A program made the translations under genes and the position numbers. A stretch of 64,000 nucleotides of DNA from Flavobacteriaceae bacterium (GTDB taxonomy: Bacteria; Bacteroidota; Bacteroidia; Flavobacteriales; Flavobacteriaceae), in NCBI GenBank assembly GCA_947446865.1, contig CANFHX010000002.1, positions 62,001 to 126,000 of the forward strand, written 5' to 3'. Positions 18,037-25,535 of the stretch are shown in pieces. The notes below the pieces were generated by a model. It did not search any database. It had not been told where the DNA came from and was given only the letters and a program-made list of their open reading frames with translations. Within the stretch, counting starts at the first letter, position 1. Each line of letters opens with the position of its first letter.

Positions 18037-19725
18037 TTATTTTACGTTAAAAATTTGTTCTAATATTTTGATGGTAATCAAATATGTTGGCTTCACTCCG
18101 GTGGTTCCAAGTCCTCCAGATGCTAAAGTGCTTCCGGTTTCTAAAGGATTATCCGATGCGTAATAAGCATATCTAACTTTTACATTTGGATTGATGCTTT
18201 TTCTAATTTTGGAAGCGCTTTGAATTGCTTTTTGATAGTAAGATCCTTCCATTTCAAGCCCGATTGCTCCCCAAGTAGATTCGTGGAAAAATTTCAATAA
18301 ATCTTTATTTTGTAGGGATGTTCCTAAAACGGTAACCATTGGTCCTGCAAATACTGGAATATCATTTCCGTCGAACATTTTAGCGGTTAGTTCATTTTCA
18401 AAAGAATAATTATCGGCGGTTCCTTCATTTATGTGTGCATTCGGAATCATAATATCGCCTTTTCCTCCTTGAAGAATTCCCGCTTTTCCCATGATAGAAA
18501 CCGATTCTACATTTATTAAATAGGTGTTATTATCTTTTTTAAATGGCTTCAATAATTCATCAATAGTTTCATAAGCCTGTTCTCCAAAAGCATAATCCAT
18601 TACAATAATAACTGGATTTTCTCCTTTTATTTGTGATTTGGTGAAACTAGATTTTGCCCAATCAATTTTAGCGGTATCAAAAATTTGAACGTCAATATTA
18701 GTTCCAGATTGGTCTGGCAAAGAAATCATTCCGTGTTGTAAAGCAAAAGTTTCTACCTTATTTCGCAATTCTTTATTTCCCGATGCACTTAAATCTTCAT
18801 AAATATCATATTCCGATTTTCCTTTGTATTTTGCTCCTAAAACAGGGGTTGCAAAAATAGAATTCATCACCGAGTGCATGTTAGCACTAATGATGTGAAT
18901 AGGTCTTTTTAATAAATTGTTTTCGCTTAAAACCTCTTTGATGTTGGTTGCCCAAATCTCTCCATGAATGTGGTGCCCAAGTCGTTCTCTTAAAATAGGA
19001 CTAAAAGTGATGGTTCGTTTATTGTTATCAATAACTTCTTCAATTGCTAATTTTCCTAACCAATAAATTACATGTAAAAATCGGTCTGGTTTTTCGGCAG
19101 TTCCAAAAGCATCGTAAATATCTAAAACTTCCGAAAAACTTCTTCCCAATACATTAGAAGTATGGGATATTGCTTTTTCTTTTTCAATTTGGGTAAGCTT
19201 CTTTGTTTGTAAAGCTGCTTGTTCTAATTTCAGCCAATCGCGTGTAACTTCATTACTTTCGTCTAATAAAACGCGGTCTTTAATTTTATGGGATTCAATA
19301 AAAATAAAGGTCAAATGGGTTAAAATATCGTAAATATCGGATCGCCCACGGGTGATTTCCACATTCATTTGTTCTTCATCTATACGGTAACAATTTCTTC
19401 TTCTTTTTGGTGGAATAATTGCTTGAAAATGTGATTTTGAGTAACCTTCATCCGAAGTTAGGTTGATGTAACGACATTCTTCAATTCCTACCGGAAGTCG
19501 TTCTATAACATATAATAAGCCGCTAAGTTCTACTTTTTCTTCGGCAATACTGCCATAAATTTCTGGTCGAAGCGCCAATAATGCTTCTCGTAAAGTTTCT
19601 CCTGAAACACCCATTGGTTTGTAAAAACCTCTGTTAAATAAATGTCTCATGGTAATGTACAATCGTTCGATAGCCGCCGACGATTCTTGCGCTCTAGAAC
19701 GCGAAATGTTTTTGATTTCTTTCAT
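18037..19725 (-). CDS. DUF6909-type protein with a C-terminal nucleoside-phosphorylase-like segment
   Basis: A 562-residue cytoplasmic protein with no signal or membrane helix. The N-terminal half contains RSRAQESSAAIERLYITMRHLFNRG and I recognise no catalytic motif there. The C-terminal third has MVTVLGTSLQNKDLL and GAIGLEMEGSYYQKA (486-500). The GLEMEG segment resembles the substrate-binding MEG loop of purine nucleoside phosphorylase and AMP nucleosidase. I recall the family as Bacteroidota-specific DUF6909. It heads the apparent wzz-rmlACD transcript with an 8-bp gap and has its own upstream -7 element. Enzymatic activity is an inference only. Confidence 0.65.
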   Translation of the reverse strand: MKEIKNISRSRAQESSAAIERLYITMRHLFNRGFYKPMGVSGETLREALLALRPEIYGSIAEEKVELSGLLYVIERLPVGIEECRYINLTSDEGYSKSHFQAIIPPKRRRNCYRIDEEQMNVEITRGRSDIYDILTHLTFIFIESHKIKDRVLLDESNEVTRDWLKLEQAALQTKKLTQIEKEKAISHTSNVLGRSFSEVLDIYDAFGTAEKPDRFLHVIYWLGKLAIEEVIDNNKRTITFSPILRERLGHHIHGEIWATNIKEVLSENNLLKRPIHIISANMHSVMNSIFATPVLGAKYKGKSEYDIYEDLSASGNKELRNKVETFALQHGMISLPDQSGTNIDVQIFDTAKIDWAKSSFTKSQIKGENPVIIVMDYAFGEQAYETIDELLKPFKKDNNTYLINVESVSIMGKAGILQGGKGDIMIPNAHINEGTADNYSFENELTAKMFDGNDIPVFAGPMVTVLGTSLQNKDLLKFFHESTWGAIGLEMEGSYYQKAIQSASKIRKSINPNVKVRYAYYASDNPLETGSTLASGGLGTTGVKPTYLITIKILEQIFNVK

Positions 19726-19745
19726 TTTTTTTGTTATCTAACCTG

Positions 19746-19753
19746 CAAATATA
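19746..19753 (-). promoter_or_regulatory. Probable promoter -7 element of the DUF6909-wzz-rml operon
   Basis: The minus strand reads TATATTTG, an exact TAnnTTTG match, 21 bases upstream of the start at 19725. No good TTTG lies 19 bases further upstream, so strength is uncertain. Confidence 0.5.
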
Positions 19754-19765
19754 GGCATTTCTAGT

Positions 19766-20638
19766 TTAATTGGTTAAAATGAGGTTTATTGCTGGTTCAT
19801 ATACCATTCTCTTGATTGGAACATTAGCAGTATCATATTGTATTTCTTTGTTCCATTTACCGCCAGAAAAGGTGAAAAGAAAATCTCTTTCTTCTAAATT
19901 ATATAACACTAATGGGGAATAGGATTTTTTTGTAGAAGTTACATTAGTATTGTAATTAGTAACTGTGGTTTCCGATTTATTTTTCTCGATAATTAGTTTT
20001 TCAAATCCTACAAAGAGTCCTTTTTTTGGCATACGCAAATTAAAGTCGGACACATTAAAAATGTTTTTCACCACTCCCGTTGGAACCGTAACCACAAAAT
20101 CTTTGGTTAGTAATTCCTCTCCCGGAAAGCCATTGTCATCTACACTATAAAAATGAATTTTAACTGTGGCGGCCTCTATTTTACTGTCGGTTTCCACAGT
20201 AACTTGCTTGATGAATTTAGTTTTTTTGTATCGGATAAAATACGGGAAATATTTCACGTCAATTCTTGGGCCGTTGTCAAATGCTTGGTAAATGGCATTT
20301 TTGCTTTTGCCTATTTCAATTATTTTGCTTTCAAATTTTTTTAATATGACCACATCGTCCAGTTGGTAGGATTTGGAAGCCAACTTCACTTCTTGTGCTT
20401 GGGATGCTTTTAGAGTTTTCTTTTGATATCCCAATGCCGAGAAAATCAAATTTTTATTTGGATTGGTATTAATAACAAACTCACCATTCTCTTCGGTGCT
20501 TGCGCCAATATTTTCGTTTTCTACCCAAATGTTAGCATATGGAATTGGTTTTCCGGTAATGCTGTCTTTAACAACGCCTTTTATTTGGGCGGATACAGAA
20601 ATTCCTATGAAGAAAAATACAAAATATAGGTGTTTCAT
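19766..20638 (-). CDS. Secreted CarboxypepD-reg-like protein, copy 3 of a tandem triplet
   Basis: 290 residues with signal peptide MKHLYFVFFFIGISVSAQ. A carboxypeptidase-regulatory-like beta-sandwich (about 17-95) follows, the repeat found at the N-terminus of TonB-dependent receptors, here free-standing. The C-terminal 190 residues are a beta-rich region ending in EPAINLILTN, a tail shared by all three copies. Residues 17-70 are identical to the corresponding 54 residues of the adjacent copy, while the rest diverges strongly. Only one base separates this gene from the upstream copy. It is probably periplasmic or outer-membrane associated; function unknown. Confidence 0.75.
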   Translation of the reverse strand: MKHLYFVFFFIGISVSAQIKGVVKDSITGKPIPYANIWVENENIGASTEENGEFVINTNPNKNLIFSALGYQKKTLKASQAQEVKLASKSYQLDDVVILKKFESKIIEIGKSKNAIYQAFDNGPRIDVKYFPYFIRYKKTKFIKQVTVETDSKIEAATVKIHFYSVDDNGFPGEELLTKDFVVTVPTGVVKNIFNVSDFNLRMPKKGLFVGFEKLIIEKNKSETTVTNYNTNVTSTKKSYSPLVLYNLEERDFLFTFSGGKWNKEIQYDTANVPIKRMVYEPAINLILTN

Positions 20639-20639
20639 T

Positions 20640-21488
20640 TTAATTGGTCAATGTTACTTTTATTGCAGGAGCAATTACTTTATGGTCTTGAAAATTATAG
20701 AAGGTTTGTTTAACCCATGTTCCTTTTCTGTAGGTATAACTTTCTTCTTTATCGATATATTGGTAAAAAACATGAGGGTCATAATTTGATGAAGCAACTG
20801 CTTTTTTATAGGTTTTTTCAATATATTTATTTTTCTCCAAAAATAAACTCTCAAAACCAACTACCACCCCTTCATTTGGAATTTCTATGTTAAATTTTGT
20901 AAAATCTACTTCTGTCTTTTGATTTCCTTTTTTTACCTCAACTATCACATCATTTTCTAAGATATCTTCGCTTGGCATGTTTTGTGAATTAATCGCAAAA
21001 ATTCTAACTCTAAAAACAGCACCATCTACTTCATTTTTAGTGTAAAACGTTATTTTATTGATATGTCTAGCATCCGGATTCTTTTCGTCAAAATTCACTT
21101 TTTTAGCAACTATCCAAGGAATTACTTGTGGTTCTGGCAAATAAAATGCTTTTTTGAAATTGCCTATTTCAATTGATTTAGAATTTTTAGGTTTGTAAAC
21201 TACTACTTCCTCTAATGGGATTGCCGTTGGTTTTAATTTCACTATTATAAAATCAGAAACAAGAGTTTTTTTCTTTTCAAATCCTAACGCAGAGAATATC
21301 AAATTTTTGTTTGGATTGGTGTTAATAACAAACTCTCCATTCTCTTCGGTGCTTGCGCCGATGTTTTCGTTTTCTACCCAAATGTTAGCATACGGAATTG
21401 GTTTTCCGGTAATGCTGTCTTTAACTACGCCTTTTATTTGGGCGGAAAGGGAACAAGAAATTAGAAGAAATAGTACTGTTTTTTTCAT
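20640..21488 (-). CDS. Secreted CarboxypepD-reg-like protein, copy 2 of a tandem triplet
   Basis: 282 residues with signal peptide MKKTVLFLLISCSLSAQ. The regulatory-like beta-sandwich domain follows, with IKGVVKDSITGKPIPYANIW and the loop IFSALGFEKK. The C-terminal region is predicted beta-rich and ends in APAIKVTLTN. The N-terminal domain is nearly identical in DNA to copy 3, but the downstream halves align poorly, suggesting gene conversion confined to the domain. Seven bases separate it from copy 1. No binding partner can be named. Confidence 0.75.
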   Translation of the reverse strand: MKKTVLFLLISCSLSAQIKGVVKDSITGKPIPYANIWVENENIGASTEENGEFVINTNPNKNLIFSALGFEKKKTLVSDFIIVKLKPTAIPLEEVVVYKPKNSKSIEIGNFKKAFYLPEPQVIPWIVAKKVNFDEKNPDARHINKITFYTKNEVDGAVFRVRIFAINSQNMPSEDILENDVIVEVKKGNQKTEVDFTKFNIEIPNEGVVVGFESLFLEKNKYIEKTYKKAVASSNYDPHVFYQYIDKEESYTYRKGTWVKQTFYNFQDHKVIAPAIKVTLTN

Positions 21489-21495
21489 TATTTAA

Positions 21496-22344
21496 TTAGT
21501 TTGTAAGAACTAGATTTATTGCGGGCTCATTGATTTTCTTGTTGGGGTCAAAGGCTCTTTTAAACCATTTTCCGCCAGAAAAATGAAATGTATTATCAAC
21601 TTCAACATCATTGCAAATAACGTTTGGAGCATAGGTTATATAAGTGTTTTTTCTATTTTCTAAATCTTTATATTCAAATTCGTATTTATTATTTTCAATT
21701 ATCATCCATTCATAACCTATACAAATTCCTTCCTTTGGAATTTTAACTTTATATTTTGAAATGTCTATTCTATTTTCTTTTAAACCTGATTTTACAGTAA
21801 CAATTATGTCTTCGTCTAAAATGTCACTAGCAGGTTTTCCGTCTTCTCCTATAGTATACAAATGAATTTTAAAAGTAGCTTTGTTAATGGCGGACTTAGT
21901 AAAAACTATTATGGTTTTTAGAAATGGTGTTTCTTTATACTCTTCTTTATAAGCGAAGAATTTAGCATAAATCCAGGGTAAAGAACCAGACAAATGGGAA
22001 TGATGAATTTTTTTAGAATCCCCAATTTCAATTTCTTTAGTCTGTTTGGGGGTTTGAATTACCACATCTTCCAGTTTGTAAACTTGCTTTTCTAAAACAA
22101 TTTTTTCTTTGAACTTGGAAACTTCTTTTTTGTAACCTATTGCCGAGAAGACTAAGTTTTTATTTTCATCTTTTAAATCGATTTTAAAACTCCCATCTTC
22201 TTCTGAAGTAGTTCCAATGTTTTCATTCTCTATCCAAATGTTTACATAAGGTATAGGCTTGTTGTTTTCATCTACAACTACCCCTTTTATTTGGGCGGAA
22301 AGCAAATTAGTGAATACTAATAAAAGCGTGATTGTAATTTTCAT
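21496..22344 (-). CDS. Secreted CarboxypepD-reg-like protein, copy 1 of a tandem triplet
   Basis: 282 residues from the ATG at 22344. An upstream in-frame ATG at 22380 would add twelve non-signal residues, so the inner start, which gives the signal MKITITLLLVFTNLLSAQ, is chosen. The domain IKGVVVDENNKPIPYVNIWIENENIG is related to but clearly more divergent than the other two copies. It ends in EPAINLVLTN like its neighbours. It is the first gene of the three-gene tandem array, downstream of the GH3 gene. Confidence 0.75.
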   Translation of the reverse strand: MKITITLLLVFTNLLSAQIKGVVVDENNKPIPYVNIWIENENIGTTSEEDGSFKIDLKDENKNLVFSAIGYKKEVSKFKEKIVLEKQVYKLEDVVIQTPKQTKEIEIGDSKKIHHSHLSGSLPWIYAKFFAYKEEYKETPFLKTIIVFTKSAINKATFKIHLYTIGEDGKPASDILDEDIIVTVKSGLKENRIDISKYKVKIPKEGICIGYEWMIIENNKYEFEYKDLENRKNTYITYAPNVICNDVEVDNTFHFSGGKWFKRAFDPNKKINEPAINLVLTN

Positions 22345-22463
22345 TTCTTTTTTATAGTTTACTGAATAGCCCTGATGCAAGGGAAAAGCCTCGCTTTTTT
22401 GCGAGCTTTGGAAAGGCAGCAGGAATTGCCATTATCGAAAATGCCCGAGCCATTCGCTCCAGA

Positions 22464-23945
22464 TTATAATAATTGATCTGCAATTGTTCTATCATTGGAT
22501 AATCGTGGTAATTTATTTTGTCCGCCTAATTTCCCGATGGATTTCATGTATTCTTGAAATCCGTTTTTGGAAACTTTGGTTATTTTTACTGTTTGTAGAA
22601 CTTTTCCTACAATTAAATCGTCGTAATATACATTTTGTTTGCGCATAGCGTTGTCAATGGCTAACGCAAATTCGTCCAAATTATTGGGTTCGTTTTCAAA
22701 TTCTATAAACCATTCGTGGTAGGGCAATCCGGTTTCGGGGGCAATTTGTGGCGCCACTGTAAACTCGTTTACCCGAATAGTAGTGTCTTTCATGGCTTCT
22801 TGCAATGCGTGCTCGACTTCTTTGCCAATAACGTGCTCGCCAAAAGCCGAAATGTAGTGCTTGATTCTACCCGAAACAATAACCCGATAGGGCTTCAAAC
22901 TGGTAAATTGCACCGTGTCGCCAATGTTGTAGGCCCAAAGACCGGCATTGGTAGAAATTATTAAAACATAATTGACATGTAATTCTACTTCGCCAATGGT
23001 ATAACGTTTGGGGTTTGGGTTGAAAAACTCGTCGGAGTTTACAAATTCAAAGAAAATTCCGGAGTTTAAAAGCAGTAACATTCCTTTCTCTTTTTGGGAA
23101 TCTTGGTAGGCAAAAAATCCTTCGGAGGCGGGAAATAATTCAATGGCATCTACTTTGCGGCCAATAAGATTTTCAAATTTAGCGCGGTAGGGTTCAAAAT
23201 TTACGCCACCATAGATAAATAAATTAAAGTTTTTGAAGATTTCCCCAACCGGCTTCCTTCCTTTTTGTTGCAGTTTTTCAAAATACATTTGCACCCAGGA
23301 TGGAATTCCCGAAATCACGGCCATATCTTCGTGAATGGTTTCTTCTACAATGGCATCGACCTTGGTTTCCCAGTCTTCAATGCAATTGGTTTTCCAACTT
23401 GGTAGGCGATTTTTTTGCAAATATTTAGGAACAAAATGGGCTACAATTCCGGAAAGTCTGCCGAGTTGGATGCCGTTTTTTTCTTCTAAAATGGGACTTC
23501 CCTGTAGGAAAATCATTTTTCCGTTTACAAAATCGGCTTTCCCGGTTTCGTGAATGTAATTTAAGATGGCGTTTCGTGCAGCTTGAATATGAAACGGCAT
23601 CGATTCTTTAGTAAGCGGAATGTATTTGGCGCCCGAAGTGGTTCCGGAAGTTTTAGCAAAATAAATTGGTTTTCCTTTCCAGAGAATGTTTTCTTCTCCT
23701 TGCACTACTCGATCTACATAAGGTTTTAGTTCTTCGTAATCCCGAATTGGAACGTGCTTTGCAAAATCTTCCGTCGTTTTTATTTGTGAAAAATGATGGT
23801 CTTGTCCAAATTGGGTATTTTTCGCTTGACGGATTAAATCTTCCAAAACTTTTTGCTGGGTGGCAACAGGATTGGAGGCCCATTTTTGGGTTTTATTGTG
23901 AATTATTTTTGCAAATAGTTGGGCTGCAAGGGATTTTATTGACAT
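22464..23945 (-). CDS. GH3 family acyl-adenylate/amide-synthetase-like protein
   Basis: 493 residues matching the GH3 auxin-responsive-promoter family in length and layout. The ATP-binding loop FAKTSGTTSGAKYIPLT is at about 108-124, INTAGLWAYNIGDTVQF-type sequence (ISTNAGLWAYNIGDTV) follows the large domain, and a short C-terminal domain carries VSKNGFQEYMK. Members adenylate a carboxylic acid and may join it to an amine. The natural substrate in Bacteroidota is unknown. It shares the divergent intergenic region with tatA through the M23-like gene. Confidence 0.88.
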   Translation of the reverse strand: MSIKSLAAQLFAKIIHNKTQKWASNPVATQQKVLEDLIRQAKNTQFGQDHHFSQIKTTEDFAKHVPIRDYEELKPYVDRVVQGEENILWKGKPIYFAKTSGTTSGAKYIPLTKESMPFHIQAARNAILNYIHETGKADFVNGKMIFLQGSPILEEKNGIQLGRLSGIVAHFVPKYLQKNRLPSWKTNCIEDWETKVDAIVEETIHEDMAVISGIPSWVQMYFEKLQQKGRKPVGEIFKNFNLFIYGGVNFEPYRAKFENLIGRKVDAIELFPASEGFFAYQDSQKEKGMLLLLNSGIFFEFVNSDEFFNPNPKRYTIGEVELHVNYVLIISTNAGLWAYNIGDTVQFTSLKPYRVIVSGRIKHYISAFGEHVIGKEVEHALQEAMKDTTIRVNEFTVAPQIAPETGLPYHEWFIEFENEPNNLDEFALAIDNAMRKQNVYYDDLIVGKVLQTVKITKVSKNGFQEYMKSIGKLGGQNKLPRLSNDRTIADQLL

Positions 23946-23991
23946 AGAAATAATACGCTAATTTTGCTACAAAGACGCTAAGTCGCAAAGT

Positions 23992-24498
23992 TTATTTTTT
24001 TGGTTTGGATGGTTTCGATTTTTCTTTGGCCTTGTTTTCTTCGTCGGTAACTTCTTTTCTTAGTTTTAATTCCGATTCGGTGGCGGTCAATTGCAAATCG
24101 GGCAAAGTATCTACCGATAGTGCCAAAATAGAATCTTTATTGACTTTGGCGTATTGTAAATTTCCGTTCAAAACCTTTTGGATGGATTGTAAATAGATCT
24201 CGTTTTTCTTGATAGCAAATTCTAGTGAGTCGGATTTAAGAGCCAATTCGGTAGCGTCTTTTTTAAGTTTTGTAGAAGTGTATCCAGGAATATATTCGCG
24301 TAACGGCGTGAAAGCAATAATAAAAGTGGTCACTGTGATAATCAAAATAGCGCCAATGGATGCCACTACAAAAACATTCATTAAGGTAAGTTTCAGCGAA
24401 AATATTTCTTCAAAAGTATCTTCGTTCAAGATAACCAAACGATTCTTAGTGAAAAGTTGCTTCTTTAATTGCTCTTTTTTTAGGCGTTTATCTGACAT
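23992..24498 (-). CDS. M23-peptidase-like membrane protein lacking the peptidase domain
   Basis: 168 residues with a cytoplasmic N-terminus (RLVILNEDTFEEIFSLKLT), one membrane helix (about 41-63, VFVVASIGAILIITVTTFIIAF), then TPLREYIPGY and a coiled-coil stretch. This N-terminal arrangement is that of Bacteroidota M23 metallopeptidases, but the sequence ends in a charged EENKAKEKSKPSKPKK tail. No HxxxD or HxH zinc motif is present. It is either a genuine short family or a truncated enzyme. It may act as a membrane adaptor for cell-wall remodelling; that is inference. Confidence 0.65.
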   Translation of the reverse strand: MSDKRLKKEQLKKQLFTKNRLVILNEDTFEEIFSLKLTLMNVFVVASIGAILIITVTTFIIAFTPLREYIPGYTSTKLKKDATELALKSDSLEFAIKKNEIYLQSIQKVLNGNLQYAKVNKDSILALSVDTLPDLQLTATESELKLRKEVTDEENKAKEKSKPSKPKK

Positions 24499-24514
24499 AT
24501 TTTAGATTATCATA

Positions 24515-24522
24515 CAAATATA
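24515..24522 (-). promoter_or_regulatory. Probable -7 element for the M23-like gene
   Basis: The minus strand reads TATATTTG (TAnnTTTG) 17 bases upstream of the ATG at 24498. A TTTG lies at 24539-24542 but with 16 rather than 19 bases of spacing. Confidence 0.5.
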
Positions 24523-24575
24523 GAAATTAGTTCTAAACCAAACTTGTGTTTTTGGTGTTCTTTAATGCTAAATAG

Positions 24576-24607
24576 TTGTTGCGCTAATTAAATATTTTCT
24601 ACATTTG
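24576..24607 (+). promoter_or_regulatory. Probable tatA promoter
   Basis: TACATTTG (24600-24607) matches TAnnTTTG, with a TTGTTG about 19 bases upstream as a possible -33 element. The ATG of tatA follows 28 bases later. Confidence 0.6.
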
Positions 24608-24635
24608 CATATTATAACTTTTAATAAGTAACATT

Positions 24636-24833
24636 ATGAACTTTTTAACCATATTTTTAGAACTTACTCCGGGACATATTTTACTAATATTGGCGGTGGT
24701 TTTACTTCTTTTTGGAGGTAAAAAAATTCCAGAATTAATGAAAGGTTTAGGAACTGGTCTTAAAGAATTTAAAAACGCTTCTAAAGACGAGCAACCTGCA
24801 AATTCTAAAAAAGAAGAAGAAACTAAAGAATAA
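24636..24833 (+). CDS. tatA: Sec-independent protein translocase TatA/E
   Basis: A 65-residue protein with a short periplasmic N-terminus, one transmembrane helix (about 13-26, [14 protein letters not shown]), the [22 protein letters not shown] hinge and amphipathic helix, and a charged C-tail. This is the complete TatA/E architecture. It forms the pore component that moves folded twin-arginine proteins across the inner membrane. tatB/tatC are not in the window. It is the only plus-strand gene between 1 and 30.1 kb and is transcribed divergently from the M23-like gene. Confidence 0.92.
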   Translation: MNFLTIFLELTPGHILLILAVVLLLFGGKKIPELMKGLGTGLKEFKNASKDEQPANSKKEEETKE

Positions 24834-24863
24834 GTTTTCTTTAAATTACAATTTTAAAATTCC

Positions 24864-24905
24864 AAATTCCAAATTCCAAGCTGTACTATTTGGAATTTGG
24901 AATTT
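24864..24905. repeat. AATTCCA palindromic hairpin element, copy A
   Basis: Perfect 16-bp arms (24864-24879 and 24890-24905) surround the 10-base loop GCTGTACTAT. It follows tatA by about 30 bases and may end its transcript. A nearly identical element (copy B) lies at 25476-25519 on the other side of the toxin-antitoxin remnant. Confidence 0.85.
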
Positions 24906-24929
24906 ATTATTTTTATTCTAAAATTAAGA

Positions 24930-25208
24930 TTATTTGTCTTCATAATGCCCCCAAGCGGCGATAACTAAAACGATTATTTCTTTTTCTAAAATTTGATAAA
25001 CCAATCGATGTTGTTGTGAAATTCTTCTTGACCAAGTAGGCGTTTCAAACCCTTTAAGTTGTTCGGGTTTTCCGGTTCCTGTGGTTGGGTGGACTTCTAA
25101 TTCACTTAACAAATTTTATATCTTAGTTAAAAGAATTTTTTGACCACTTTTTTTTAAAGTTTTTATATGCATTAATGCAACATCCGCAATTTCAATTTGG
25201 TATTTCAT
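24930..25208 (-). pseudogene. Txe/YoeB-type toxin with an in-frame stop
   Basis: Reading from ATG 25208 gives MKYQIEIADVALMHIKTLKK and then a TAA at 25116-25118 in the same frame. After it comes LLSELEVHPTTGTGKPEQLK, WSRRISQQHRLVYQ and IAAWGHYEDK, which match the YoeB fold: GKPEPLK, WSRRI..HRLVY and the terminal H-Y segment. Only one codon disrupts an otherwise full-length ~91-residue toxin. The ATG overlaps the antitoxin stop by 4 bp. Internal TTG initiation at 25112 would give a fragment without the first strand and helix, so the toxin is probably inactive. Confidence 0.8.
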
Positions 25209-25429
25209 AAGCCAAAAAGTTCTTCCTTTAGTTTTTGGTTGTATTCGTGTTTTTCTCCTAAAAGAGCATCATTAGCACTATTTTGTAGCATTTCAAAATA
25301 TTCTTTTTTACTCATTTTTACATGCTCCGTTTTAATGGTGTGTTTAATTTTTAATGCTTTAAAAAACGCTTTAACTGCTTCCATTTGAGCAGGATTTTCA
25401 GGATGCATCGTTATGGTTATCGTTTCCAT
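25205..25429 (-). CDS. DUF2683-like antitoxin paired with the broken YoeB toxin
   Basis: 74 residues: METITITMHPENPAQMEAVKAF, then a helical, charged tail ending KLKEELFGL. It resembles small Bacteroidota antitoxins I recall as DUF2683. Gene order antitoxin-toxin with an ATGA overlap is the standard toxin-antitoxin arrangement and is the main support. It would neutralise the toxin and repress its own promoter. With the toxin interrupted, it may persist as a free antitoxin. Confidence 0.7.
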   Translation of the reverse strand: METITITMHPENPAQMEAVKAFFKALKIKHTIKTEHVKMSKKEYFEMLQNSANDALLGEKHEYNQKLKEELFGL

Positions 25430-25475
25430 GTTTTCTCTTTTTACAAAGATATCTATTTTATAAATTCAATGATAA

Positions 25476-25519
25476 AAAATTCCAAATTCCAAGCTATACT
25501 ATTTGGAATTTGGAATTTT
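25476..25519. repeat. AATTCCA palindromic hairpin element, copy B
   Basis: Perfect arms (25476-25492 and 25503-25519) surround the 10-base loop GCTATACTAT, which differs from copy A by one base. It lies between the antitoxin start and the end of tex and could act as the tex terminator. Confidence 0.85.
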
Positions 25520-25535
25520 CTTTTTTTGGGATTTT

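Noticed and set aside
25110..25112. TTG at 25112 as true start of a 60-residue toxin
   Set aside because: In-frame sequence upstream, back to the ATG overlapping the antitoxin stop, fits the missing N-terminus of the YoeB fold, so a nonsense mutation explains it better.
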